This document shows positions 35,118-47,700 of a DNA stretch of 64,000 nucleotides, piece after piece. The DNA is taken from the NCBI GenBank assembly GCA_033675265.1, contig JAUJYZ010001292.1, positions 186,001 through 250,000 of the forward strand, given 5' to 3'. Numbering within the stretch: position 1 is the first letter of the stretch; the number at the start of each line of letters is the position of its first letter. The notes beneath the pieces are model-generated. The model saw nothing but the letters and a program-made list of their open reading frames with translations, was not told the DNA's origin and did not search any database. The DNA comes from Actinostola sp. cb2023 (taxonomy: Eukaryota; Cnidaria; Anthozoa; Actiniaria; Actinostolidae). A program made the translations under genes and the position numbers.

Positions 35118-35728
35118 GTATGTCAATCATTGTATTATGTGGGTGTTAATTCCCAAGCAATGTCAAGCAATGTCAAGCAATGTCAATTTAGGTCGATTTA
35201 CTACTTTGGTCAGTAAATAAAATAAATAAACATTGCTACGAATAGAACTGATGTCTAAAAACTATTTGCTCTAGCTAGCTCTACTGAGTTTGAAACCATA
35301 AACTGCTTTCGGTTTCAACTACGACCCTCAGATCTTTATTTTCGAACTCAGTTCTACTGCCTCATAACCTGAAGCATTGGGTTCAAATAAAAGTAATACG
35401 ACGATAATTTAGCTCTTAGCTGTTGATCGATCTAATAATTTTCATAGATTGAATACAGTTAATTCCGAAATGGCGTCCTGCTTATAGTTATACCCTTATA
35501 CGAAACCAGAAACCAGGTTCTGGATCACGAATCCCGCGCCAATTATTTCTCAAATTCCCGAATCACGTAAGTAACCGAGGCATGGATATGTTGACAGATA
35601 GTCCAAAGACATAATGAACTAAGGCCGCCGAAAGTTTTACGGTGAAAATCACGAATCACGGCCCTCTGATTGAGCAGATAACGCGTCACGAGCATTCAGT
35701 AAAATTCACGGGAAACGGTTCGAGTTAG
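35118..35728. other. Non-coding, short tandem repeat
   Basis: A TGTCAAGCAA repeat (about 35160-35192) precedes AT-rich sequence without a supported gene, up to the TTAA element. Confidence 0.5.
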
Positions 35729-37539
35729 TTAAGAGCGGATGCCTGTAAGAACCGAGAATTGACGGTCAAATCTAAATAATCGAATTAATTTTCTTTCACC
35801 ATTTCATTCCTTTCAATGATCTATTTTAGGGAAAAATACTAAAAAGTTCCAGAGAATTTTATCTTAGGAGAAATTTGCAGTTTTTAAAAACCAGTTTGAC
35901 AACTACCATTTTTCAGCGAAAGTATGAGGCAAATTTGAAGAGCCAGTGTGTGTTTACCGTTTGCTCTACAACAATGATGTTAAGCTCACGTAATAAACGT
36001 TTCGTGGTCTTTCCAACTATAGTATTTATTTTTGTGTAACTTCGGGAGTTATTTTTTAAATTTGGTTCAAAATAGGTATACTAAGCACCATGTACAGAAC
36101 GTTGAAATATAGGCAAAGTTTGAGGTACAAAAGGGGGATCTGGTACCTAAAATTTCCAAATAAAAATAATGCCGTAGGAAAGCTTCACTGTTGTTCTTTT
36201 AGTTGAGAAAGTGTCAGCCTCTAACTCGCAATGCAGCATTTTGGGGAAATAAAACTATAAGGTCACGAAATGTCCAAATTAGCATTAATTTCGACCTATC
36301 GGTGACATTTTTCTCGTTGAAACTCAAAACTTAAAGCCAAAACACGACTATCTTGCACTTTTAGTCGATCTCTGATGATGGAAAATTATCTTCCAGTACA
36401 CATGAATAATTTCAACCATATTTGAGATAAGTGAGTCGTCGATATAGACTCCGCCAATGTAAAAATCGTCGAAAAAACAACAGCCTCTGAATGAAAAAAT
36501 ATAATTTAGACTAAACGATGTTGAAATGAAATTTCACCCTTTCAAGAAAGTGTGAAATAGATTTTTATTTTATATTTTATAATTACAACTATTATTTCAT
36601 GCTGCAAAATGTAAATATTCGAAAGACAGGAGCGTGACTTGTAGCAGGTAAATTGCGTTACATGTTTGCAGTGTCAACAAAGTGGTAATCGAGCCGTAGT
36701 ATCCAAATTATTCCTGAACAAGACGCTCAATGAGCGTACACTCGGGTTAATGACAAGGACAATGTCAGTTGCGTGAGAGGGACATGACAATGACTGACAG
36801 TTGCGTGACGAGGGAGACTATGTATATATGTGTCGGTGAGCATAGATAAAATTCTCCGAATCGTACTTCCGTAGCATGTACTTGGAACGTCCAGTTGAGG
36901 TTCATATTCATGGTCAGACGGTTCTGATAACGTCTTTGGTTTCTTCGTTATCGCAGAGGAAAGTTGAACTTCGTATCTTTTAAACATCCAATTGATTCAG
37001 ACTACGGTATGATGTGACAAAGCTCGACCATACATTGAAAGATCTTGTTCGATTCATCTCGAAATCAGAAAAGAATTATCGATTAAAAATCAAAAGCTGC
37101 TTCTGTTAGATTTAAGATGTGACCTCAAGTGACCTCAAATACGTTTAAAGACGTACGACAGCGTACCTTAAGAGTCGGAGATCTTTATCTATGAGCAGTC
37201 ACCGACACAAATATTCTCCCTTGTCACTGAGCGTCTTCTTCTGTAATAGATCCCTAAAATCTAAGGACGTTTTGATTTCGATTGTATTTTTGCCGTTCAC
37301 TGACCTGTTTTGAGTGTGGAAATTCTGTTCTAACAAGGATCACACAACTGTAATCGTACTGAATTTTTCAAACGTGGAATAAAATAAACATCCATCGTGA
37401 GTTACTGAAAATATTAAACTCGACTGGCTCGATTGTTTGCATGACTTCTGTACATATAGCTTTCTGTCAATAGATGTAGTTACATCGCTGGTCGTGAGTT
37501 TAATTATAAATACTCAAGGACATACGACTGGACTGTACA

Positions 37540-38095
37540 CGTACTATTACAATTAGCAACAAACATGGCATAGCGAGGTCATGATAGTTTTTGAGTTCAT
37601 TTCATTTACTTTTCAGTCTCGACTGGCTCAATTAGCAACAAACATGACAACATAGCGAGGTCTTGATACTTTTTGAGTTCATTTCATTTGCTTTTCAATT
37701 CATTTTTTGATGAGTTCGAGTTCGTGGAACGACGTCATACAACAGCCGATAAAACACGGGCTTTAAACACGCTCATCTCACAGACAAAAGCATACGCCGA
37801 TTCGTGTGGGCCCACTCTGAAAGATGTCGTTTAATTTATAACAACAAGGACATAACTGTACACGTACTATTACAATTAGCAACAAACATGGCATAGCGAG
37901 GTCATGATAGTTGTTGAGTTCATTTCATTTGCTTTTCAGTCTCGACTGGCTCGACTGTTTGCATGACTTCTGTACATATAGCTTTCCGTAATAGATGTAG
38001 TTACATCACTGGTCGTGAGTTCAATTATAAATACTCAAGGACATAACTGTACACGTACTATTACAATTAGCAACAAAAGGCCTACTCTGGGGTCC
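37540..38095. repeat. Internal direct repeats of the TTAA element
   Basis: CAATTAGCAACAAACATGGC with AGCGAGGTC and GAGTTCATTTCATTT(G/A)C recurs at about 37550, 37630, 37872 and (shorter) 38065. A longer unit including TGACTTCTGTACATATAGCT and TAGATGTAGTTACATC appears at 37440 and 37965. Confidence 0.75.
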
Positions 38096-38357
38096 AATGT
38101 CGCCTAATAACAAACATGACATAGCGAACTAGAATCCTGACCTTTTGATAGCTTCAAGATCTACAGCTGCTTTCAAAACTAAGATTCAACTCTACTTGAG
38201 TCCTGTGTGTCGTTTGTTTTCCCTTATCTGCTTCAGGAGTAATCTTGAAACTCGATACGATCAAATACTTCGCATTCTTTCTTCATTCTTCGCATTTTTT
38301 CTTCATTCCATAAAAATGAAGAAAAAAAAATAATAATAATAAAAAGAAAGCCCATTT

Positions 38358-38396
38358 TATTACTCGGGCTTCCTTCGGAAGGGCCCGAGTAATAAG
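38358..38396. repeat. Near-perfect 39-bp hairpin
   Basis: TTATTACTCGGGC pairs with GCCCGAGTAATAA around CTTCCTTCGGAAGG. It lies inside the 35733-39244 element, just before its right TIR. Confidence 0.8.
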
Positions 38397-39530
38397 CGTC
38401 ATTTTCAAGTAAAACTCTTCTAATTTGCTTCTAAGTCTATATGAAGTAAGTTCTGAGCATTTCAGAGTGAAGAACAATAATTTTTGGAAACGGGCAGGCA
38501 ATTATGCTAATTTTCACCATTGCAGGCGTTCATAATGTGGCTGAAATTGCTCAAATATGGTTGAAATTATTCATGTGTACTGGAAGATAATTTTCCATCA
38601 TCAGAGATCGACTAAAAGTGCAAGATAGTCGTGTTTTGGCTTTACGTTTTGAGTTTCAACGAGAAAAATGTCACCGATAGGTCGAAATTAGTGCTAATTT
38701 GGACATTCCGCAACCTTATAGTTTTATTTCCCAAAAATGCTGCATTGCGAGTTAGAGGCTGACACTTTCTCAACTAAAAGAACAACAGTGAAGCTTTCCT
38801 ACGGCATTATTTTTATTTGGAAATTTTAGGTACCAGATCCCTCTTTTGTACCTCAAACTTTGCCTATATTTCAACGTTCTGTACATGGTGCTTAGTATAC
38901 CTATTTTAAACCAAATTTAAAAAATAACTCCCGAAGTTACACAAAAATAAATACTATAGTTGGAAAGACCACGAAACGTTTATTACGTGAGTTTAATATC
39001 ATTGTTGTAGAGCAAACGATAAACACACACTGGTTCTTCAAATTTGCCTCATAATTTCGCTGAAAAATGGTAGTTGTCAAACTGGTTTTTTAAAACTGCA
39101 AATTTCTCCTAAAATAAAATTATCTGGAACTTTTTAGTATTTTTCCCTAAAATAGATCATTGAAAGGAATGATATGGTGAAAGAAAATAAAATTCGATTA
39201 TTTTGAGTTGACCGTCAATTCTCGGTTCTTACAGGCATCCGCTCTTAATATAAGCCAATGGGGAAAAATTAAAATAGTTCGAATTAGGGAAGTCGATCGA
39301 GTTAATGCGCGATCTATACCGGGTCTATACAATACCGATACAAATGGCACATTGATGCCCGTTACCGAAGTATTTCAGTGGCAGTGTGAAAGAACTTAGG
39401 AGAGAGACGGAAAACTGTCAATAAACCTATCAAAAAATGGTTGTATGTGTTCATGCTCACAGTTGGTCTCTACTTGAAATTAATACTCATTCAGTCAAAC
39501 AATTACAGTATACATTCTAAGTGTTCCTAT

Positions 39531-40167
39531 TTAAGGTGACTCCGTTATCATTCTCGGCGTACTCGTCTATGACAAACTTTGGGTCATAACTTCCTCTGCT
39601 TTTATGCAATTGCCATAAAACATTGGCAACTATTAGAGCTTTCATTCACCTATAATACAATATAATTCGATTGCACTGCAGAACATTTTTTTAAATAACA
39701 TTAGAACTTAAGTAAACTCAATATTTTGGATAAAATTGAATATTGCGAAAAATCTGTCCTTTTTTTTTGGATAACCTGACCAAGTTTTAGCAAAATCGTT
39801 GGAGCGAAAGCAATCGTTGGAGCTAATTTGGTTGTTTTCATGCGGCCGTGCTTGAGCTACAACGATTTTGCTAACACTTGCTCAGGTTATGAATTATGTC
39901 AATCTAAAGTGATTCCAAAACTTTCATTAAAAAAAAACGGACATATTTTTCGCAATATCCAATTTTATCCAAAACATTGACTTTACTCAAGTTCTAATAT
40001 TATTTTCAAAAATGTTCTGCAGTGCAATCGAATTATATTGTATCATAGGTGAATGATAGCTCTAATTGTTGCCAATGTTTTATGGCAATTGCATAAAAGC
40101 AGAGGAAGTTATGACCCAAAGTTTGTCATAGACGAGTGCGCCGAGAATGATAACGGAGTCACCTTAA
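39531..40167. mobile_element. 629-bp foldback (palindromic) TTAA element
   Basis: From 39535 to 40163 almost the whole sequence is an inverted repeat: GGTGACTCCGTTATCATTCT at the left is mirrored at the right end, and pairing continues inward with a loop near 39806-39852. TTAA flanks both sides (39531-39534, 40164-40167). Sequence and ends differ from the other two TTAA families here. No ORF. Confidence 0.9.
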
Positions 40168-40171
40168 GTCA

Positions 40172-40598
40172 ACCAATGCATTTCATTCAACTTTGGAATA
40201 GCCTACCACACAATATGAAAACCAAACCTAGTTTGAAATCATTTAAGTCAGCCATTTATAAGATGTTTTTTTTGGAGAACAGTCTTCGTTGAATCATTTT
40301 AATCCGTAAAGTTTACGTATCAATTATTATCAGCTATATTAAATATTTAATAATTAGTCTTGTAAATATATAAAATTTATTATTGCATAGTATATGAATA
40401 TATAATTATTAATTGTTATAAATACATTGTATCTAAATCTAAATCTAAATCTATTTGTAGTGTAGTGTAATTGTAGTGTAGGTTTTTATATTATATTGTT
40501 ATTTATTAAGTTTAGTGAGGGCCACAAGTTTGTAAGTGTATTTCACTTTTATGTGTTACCCTCTTGAAATAAAGTCTTCATCATCATCATCATCATTT
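40172..40598 (+). mobile_element. 5'-truncated LINE 3' end with (ATC)n tail
   Basis: 40180-40292 encodes LWNSLPHNMKTKPSLKSFKS and ends at a stop, the typical C-terminus of CR1/L2-type ORF2. About 300 bp of 3' UTR follow with AAATCT repeats, then AATAAAGTCTTCATCATCATC as a microsatellite tail. The 5' side is cut at the TTAA foldback element. Confidence 0.7.
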
Positions 40599-40977
40599 GC
40601 TCTGCACATTTATGATAATAATAATTCGAAATACTTAGTCTACACCGGGCATTTATCAGTGATAGCCTGTTGCTTGGGCTTTCATCCATGCATTCAGCAG
40701 ATTTGAACTTCAAAGATTAACACCACACCGTGAATGTCATTTTGAACAGTTTTGCCAGCTTGGGATACCTGTGGTTTTGCATAAACTTCGGTCCAAATGC
40801 ACTCTCGGTCACAATGTAGAACGCCTTGTTGTTATTGCTCTGATGATGTTGTTTGCAAATGTACGATTGACATGCGATGGTGACAAAAAGTAATATTTTC
40901 AAAGAACTAATTTTTAATACTTTACTTGGGCGCCAAACTTGAATTGCAAAGCACAATGTTTTACTTGACATGGTCAT

Positions 40978-41715
40978 TTGAGATCGAGCCTGCTTCGATA
41001 TACTTTTGATGGGATGTGTTCGTGGGACGACCAACTTATCAGGGTGGTTGGACCTTCTTTGTGCCCTGATAAGTTTTGGTACGTGATCGCAAAGAAGTTG
41101 TGTGAAATTCGACCGACAGACTTTGCCAAGAACGATATTTTTTCAAGATTTCCTTCGGGAATCCAGTGTGTTCTAACTGATGAAGTGACTAGCGTTCGGG
41201 AATACACAATCTGTATTTCTCACTCCTCCTCAAGATAGTTCCACGAAGTCTAGCCACAGTCCGAGAAAGAAAAATATTGGCAACTTCTCCTCCCGGTTAG
41301 GAATCAAGGATGATTCCAGAGAAAACATCGAGATGTTAAAAGGTAGTGATCTAGGAAAAACGACAAAGAGCAGAAAAATTAGCTCTGTTAGTCAAGATAT
41401 CATGGCCAACATTGGAGAAGTGTTGTTGGAACACAAGGAGTCTTTGCCCTGTGTCTTGGGCAATGGCTTTGTGTATGGGAATGAAGATCAAAAAGAGGAA
41501 ATTCGGAGTGCTATATCAGAGGCAATTGAGATTGTGGTCAATGAATTGGGACCAAAAAAGGGCTTCGCTGATATTCTAAGTCCTGAACTCTTGTCAAAGC
41601 TACATAAAAGCATGCGTGTTCCAGATTGGATGCTTTTGCTGTTCAAGCTGCAATCAAAGCTCCCAGATGCTGCATGGCAAACAATGTTGAATATCATTCA
41701 GCTTGGAAGAAGCGG
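40978..41715 (+). CDS. N-terminal exon(s) of the RAG1/Transib-like protein
   Basis: Frame 40978-41238 (CPDKFWYVIAKKLCEIRP, GIQCVLTDEV) and frame 41234-41715 (VSQDIMANIGEVLLEHKESL, LHKSMRVPDWMLLLFKLQSK) are contiguous, offset by one shift near 41225, which could be a frameshift or a missed intron. The second ends at a good donor, AGCGGG|GTATGT. The content is helical and Ser/Lys-rich in the middle, with no recognised domain; I assign it to the gene by strand, proximity and splice phase. It does not show a RING or nonamer-binding domain like vertebrate RAG1. The start codon is uncertain. Confidence 0.5.
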
Positions 41716-44700
41716 GGTATGTACATTTTTTCAGGGTTTGAGTTAAGGAACTGGGGAGAGGGAAGCAAGAGGAGTGTGGGTGTGTGTGTGTGTGTGTGGG
41801 GTGTGGGGGGGGGGGGGGGTGGGGTGTTATGAGGTGGGATGGGGGTATTGGAAAGGAATTGGTTGGGAGAATACACATAAGGCAGATTATAATAATTCAT
41901 ACTAATATACATGTACATACATCTATAATGAAAATAAATATTTTTGTTGTAGATTTAATAATTATGTAGTTACAAGCATGTAAATAAATTATTTATTTAC
42001 ATTTTAGAGAAATACTGACACACCAGTGCTACTCACCAAAAATGAGATAAAGGCCATCAAGCAGTTGATATTTTCTTTGGCGAGGAAAGCATTTGCAATA
42101 CAGACCTTACCAACTGAATTCAGTGCATATTGTTTCGCTCAAGCACGAAAGAATGCAATTAACATAAGTATATTTAACAGAGTTCGTTCTGAATATTAAT
42201 CAGTCAGTCAGTTGTAAGCTCAAGTCAGCCACCGGGTAAGTTATGAGATTTCATAGCATTTACGTTTTGCCAGGTATTATCTAACTCATAGTTATTTGTA
42301 GATTTCGAACCTCCTACCAAGCTTGTGTTATGATGTTAAATATTAAAAGCCGTTTGAACCGTGGTTAAACTGACTTGACTGACTCAACACATATGGAGTA
42401 AACCTTAAAACAGTGTTGGTTTGGGCAGCTAGAGAGAATTATCTCTTCAGCACTGATGGGACAGTTGATGAGAAGATACAACATCTTGAATTCAATATAA
42501 AGATTGATGGACGCCCACTTGGAGGTACAGTTGTTCTATATGGTAGTGCTCAAGCAAATGTAAATGCTCATAAAGAGGTTAAAATATTAAACTACAAACT
42601 GTTCCTGGGTATGATTTAGGCATTTACACCAGGAAATACATGTATATTGCTGTTCTAAATTGTAATTTGAATTATCCCTGTGCATGAGATATTATTTGAT
42701 TCAGTGAGATTGTTGCCATAGAAACTGGTTTGATATGATGATTATGATCTGATTATAATAAAGGGACATTACTGCATGTGTAATGTTTCTTTTTCATGAT
42801 AGGGAGGGATCAAGTCTCTGTTGGAATTGTGCCAATCAATTTTTCTAACAAAAGCTCAGAGTGCCTTATCTGTGTATCCTATTGCTATTGCCAACTGCAA
42901 GGAAAATAGGTTTGTTAAACACATTTAATATTTAAGTATGTCAGCTCTAATGTATCTTGTATATTTCTTTCCTACTGATGATAACAATAATAATAATAAT
43001 AATAATATATTTAAACATTTAACTATGAAAATCTGCGATAAAATGTTCTTAAAATACATTATAAAATATATAATATAGACGACGTGTCGACGTTAACTGA
43101 ACGCCATTATCAAGTCAAGTAAAGTGAAAATGAAAGATAGATATATAACAATAAGAACAATAACGTTGATTAAACAAAAAAGTACTAAAGTCAAACAAAG
43201 AGTTTAGCATGCACGGAGTCCGTTTGTATATTTAGACTGGGTCTCAGTTTCTTAATGAACAACATCTCGTAGATTAGACAGTCAAATTTTCCTTTGCACT
43301 TCTTGAGAATGTGGAACTGTGATTGGTCGACATCGGTGAGGCTGGCTGCCATGTGCTGCTTGGAAGTGTTTACCAATGGTGGAATTATTATGCTCAGCTA
43401 CTCGTTGGTAAAGGTGTCTAGTGGTATAACCAACATAATCTGCATCGCACAGATCACATACAAATTTATAGACAACACATTGTTGGTTAATGATAGACGG
43501 CTTTACTTCTCTAGCTTTCAGATCGTGTTCTAGTTTCTTGGATGTGAAGACAAATATATTTACATATAATTAAAATTGTATTGTTTATCTTAACAGAGGA
43601 AACTTGAGACAGTTGATTCAGAACCTGAATGAAGAAAAGGATGCAATTAAAATGGATGGATTGAAAGTTGATGGTATTTGCTACATTCTAAGATTTACAG
43701 GTAAATGTACATGGTGATGCACACTACATGTATAAAGGTGTACATGTATGTATAATATATCTATCAAAATAATTATGCCATATACATCTACATACATACA
43801 TACATTATTTAGTACCATATAAACACAAATATTACATATTTTACAATCTACATCTAAATGTATACATATATGTACAGTAAATTATTGCATTCTCACATAT
43901 GTTTTCATACATTTACATGTAATTCTATTTGAACAGTCACCCTTGATTGGAAGGCACTGCTGCTCCTTCTAGAAAACAAAATGACGAAACAATTGTTATT
44001 GGTGGCAGAGGCTATGATACGGAGTTTTGTGCTTTTTGTGATGCAATAAGGGTCAGTTACACATATGTTTTCATTGTGATATAATAGGTCTTTTGCAGAA
44101 ATACAATCAACTTTGTGAATACATGTATGCACATTTATTTAACACATCAAGTGAGATGCTATTTTTGTACCTCACATTGATTGTTATTTCAAAGAAAAAC
44201 ATAAATTCCTGGCCAACAATATATAGACCCTTTACAGTATCCATGACAACATCCATTGTTAATTAAGCACAAACTGGAGTATCTATAGCCGCTAGTACAT
44301 ACACTTACATGAATGTGTTTCTTATTCCAAAGTGTTTATTTCTTAAATATAGGCATGTACAACTCATGGAGCAGATCCTGATGAAACTTGTTTTGATTGC
44401 CTAAATCTAAAGCAAATATAGGAAGGTACATTTTTGTATTTGTCAGTTCTTTTTCTCAGAATCCTTCAATTGTAATATTAATCTTGAAATAACTAGGACA
44501 TGATAGTGTAGGTCTACATGTAAATACCTGAATGTTTTCACTGCAGACTTATTCTGACAGCTAGTGTACACAATAATTTCTGGATAATTATCGATCATGT
44601 CACAATGATGGCAAGGTAAAAATCTTGAGCTATTTCCATTTTTGTGAACTCTTCCTTTTAGGGCTTGTGGGATACAGGATGATTTAACCTGTCTGCTCGA

Positions 44701-47700
44701 AGAAGACCTTAGCAACATAAACCTTTGCTCATTACATTGTGAAATGAGGAATTTGGAGCAGCTTATTGGATCTCTTGGCCTTTTTTGTCACAGAGTAGGC
44801 ACATTGGATTCATTAAATGATGCATTATCCAGTTATGGGCCAGATATTTCTAGAGGTTTTGCGAGGGTGACAATCAAAGAAAGACCAGGTCAGCAAACAG
44901 CTATTGGGAAACATAATATTAAAGTTGCATCATTTTCAGGTGAAACTAATTACACAAAAATGCAATGAGAGTGTGGTTAAGGGAGTGTGGCATTCATTAT
45001 TTCATCTACATGTGTGTGGCTTATGGGTGTGGCTTATATATGGGCGTTTACTATATATTTGACATCACTTTTTTATGCGTCTGTCCTCTTATTGACGATA
45101 AATTTCGTCATAACATTGTCAAAGTAGTGTGGATCCACGAGGCGACAGCCGAGTGGATCCGCATACTACTTTGACAATGTTATGACGAAATTTATCGTCA
45201 ATAAGAGGACAGACGCATAAAAAAGTGATGTCAATTTTTTTTTTACAATAACAAAAATTATCCAAACATGTTTACACACACCATCTTGTATTTCTCGATC
45301 TTACGAATTTCTTGACTATTTCGTGCAGTTCGTAGTCATTTAGTGTCGCAAAGCGAACGCTATCATTTACTTTCTGTTCGGACTCAACTTCCTCCAGAGA
45401 CAAGCATAGTTTTTCATCTGAAATTTCCTCAAGAAATTCAACTTGGAATGAAGGAAAATCGTCCATTGATGAAATTTTTCTCCATCGATCTTCAGCTTTG
45501 TACGCGCCATTTTGTTTTTATCTGTCTGTCCTCTTATTGATGATGAAAATTAACCAATCAGCGCGCGAGAAATTTGTATGTTATTGTAAAAAGTATAATA
45601 TACACTCAATTGCAGAAACTTTGTAGTATACATTTATACAAATATACAAATATCTAATGAGATGCAAAATGTTAAAAATGCTAAAATACAACTGCTTAAG
45701 CACAAAATAGTGCTGGAAATTGTTGTGTTGTCCTTGCTGGATGTGATACTAATCTAAAATTGATGATTCTGATATATTAGAAGAAAATAAGCGATGTTTT
45801 GCACTTTGTATCTCATTAGATATATTGTATCTCATTAGATATTTGTATAAATGTATACTACAACCTTTCTGCAAACGAGTGTATACATGCACATTATTAT
45901 ATATACAATATATGTTTTCTTCCTCAGGCAATACTGAAAGACAAATTCTCAGCAATATGGAGCAATTAATACGAACATCCCTTCAAACACACATGGTAAC
46001 AACATACTTTATGCAGAGTCCTGGGTCAGCAAAACAAAAAATTTCGGACTATGTCACCTTTTTGTGTGAAAGAAAACAAGTTAGTATAGCTCTGTTTAAA
46101 TGGGTTACCATGTTTATTTGAAATTACATTGTACTATTTTGCAGCTATCATTTTTGTTTTATCAACTATGATAGTAAGTTGTTGGATATACATGTACACA
46201 TATAATTACATATGGTACATTTACATGTACAGCAGCTAACCTTATAGGTTGTCACTCAGTGACAGCATTTTACATTACATGTACATGTACTTTTAATTTG
46301 TTGTTTATTATAGACATCAACCAGGAAAGCAAAATAGCATTCATTTTATGTAATAAGGATTATTATCAACTTTAAATTCCTGTTTATAAGTAGTTGATAT
46401 AGTTGTTGTAACGATTTTTAGTTTACAAGAGAAATGCTGAACAAAGGCACATTTATCAGATATTTTGGCACTCACCAGGACACTATCACCATCTCAGATG
46501 CACCAGGTTAGTGAAAAACAATGAGTTTTCTTTAAAAAACTGAACTGAAATTTATGTTTACTAAAAATTGATTATTAGTGGGGTTTTTTTACAAAAAAGT
46601 ACAAGTTTTAACTGTACCATATACCAAATTCATCAGCGTATAAGTCAACCTTTTTACTGAAAATCAAGTTGGTTCAAAGTTGGTGGTGCAGCTTATCTGC
46701 AAGAACATATGGATTTCTTTAATGTATTGTTTTTACACATTCAGCAACTTTGAATCGAAAAAACAAAAACAAAAACTTTGAATCAACAGAGCTTGAAGCA
46801 TTTCTTCTGGAACTTGAAAAACAGTGGAGTTCAAAAGAAGATGAAGTGTCATCAAAGTTTATATCCAGTAAGATACACCAGATCAACAACCCAAAAGAAA
46901 AAGAAGGAAAAGAGCAGCAACAAAAACTTCCTCTGAAAGTGAAGATGTCTATTCCAGCTATGCTGCAGAACTTGAAGTTGAATACTTTGTTAAGTAATCA
47001 AATATGGGCACATGTTAATGGTGACCAGGTTTTGATATTAAAGATATAGATCTATGTTTTTGCTTACATCTACGTCCTGTATACTTATTATTATATATAT
47101 AAAACAATGTACATGTGCACTATATATACATTCAGGGATCGTGATGTAAACAAAAACATAATTTTACATTCATCTAATCCTGTGTTTCAGTAATTATAAT
47201 ATTATTTATTATTCCACTCATGCGTCATTTTACCATATAAGGACAAGAGAACACGCAAAAAATGCCAGCGTATTACACAGTAGCTCGCGCGTGCACGAAA
47301 AACATAGCAGCAATGGCTCAAAAACTTCAAGAAACAAAGAAACAAAATCAACTGTGGAATAATAAACCCCTTATTTGATAGTTTGACAGATAATACTTGC
47401 GGACATTTTACTCATTGCTCGTAAAATATCCGCGCAAATAAGCTGTATGCATTTCATTATTCAATACTTTTATTTCAGTAAGTATATATGTATGTATATA
47501 TCCAATGTGTATACTACTCTGACAGTTTTTGAGTACATAGAGATTAATACAATTTGTTTCGTAGACTGACGTGAAGTCAGTCCACTCTTCAGTTAATCTC
47601 TATACACATTGGTTAAATTCGCTCCTTCATTGTAGAGCACTATCTTGGTTTCACCGGTGAACTTCACCTGAATTATGTATGTATATATGTATGTAATGCT

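Larger units (their letters stand above)
35729..39248. mobile_element. 3.5-kb TTAA element with ~700-bp TIRs
   Basis: The element runs 35733-39244 between TTAA at 35729-35732 and 39245-39248. The left arm 35733-36430 matches the reverse complement of 38544-39244. Termini read GAGCGGATGCCTGTAAGAAC. The interior has no transposase; it holds a four-copy direct repeat (37540-38090) and a hairpin (38358-38396). Related ends occur at 18662-19341, 24328-24960 and 56964 onward, so this is a multi-copy family. Non-autonomous member. Confidence 0.9.

Noticed and set aside
40717..41034. 105-residue minus-strand frame upstream of the RAG1-like gene
   Set aside because: Overlaps the first exon region, no motif; could be part of a divergent gene but unsupported.
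41775..41969. Cys/Gly and Pro/Thr/His frames
   Set aside because: GT/G microsatellite artefacts.
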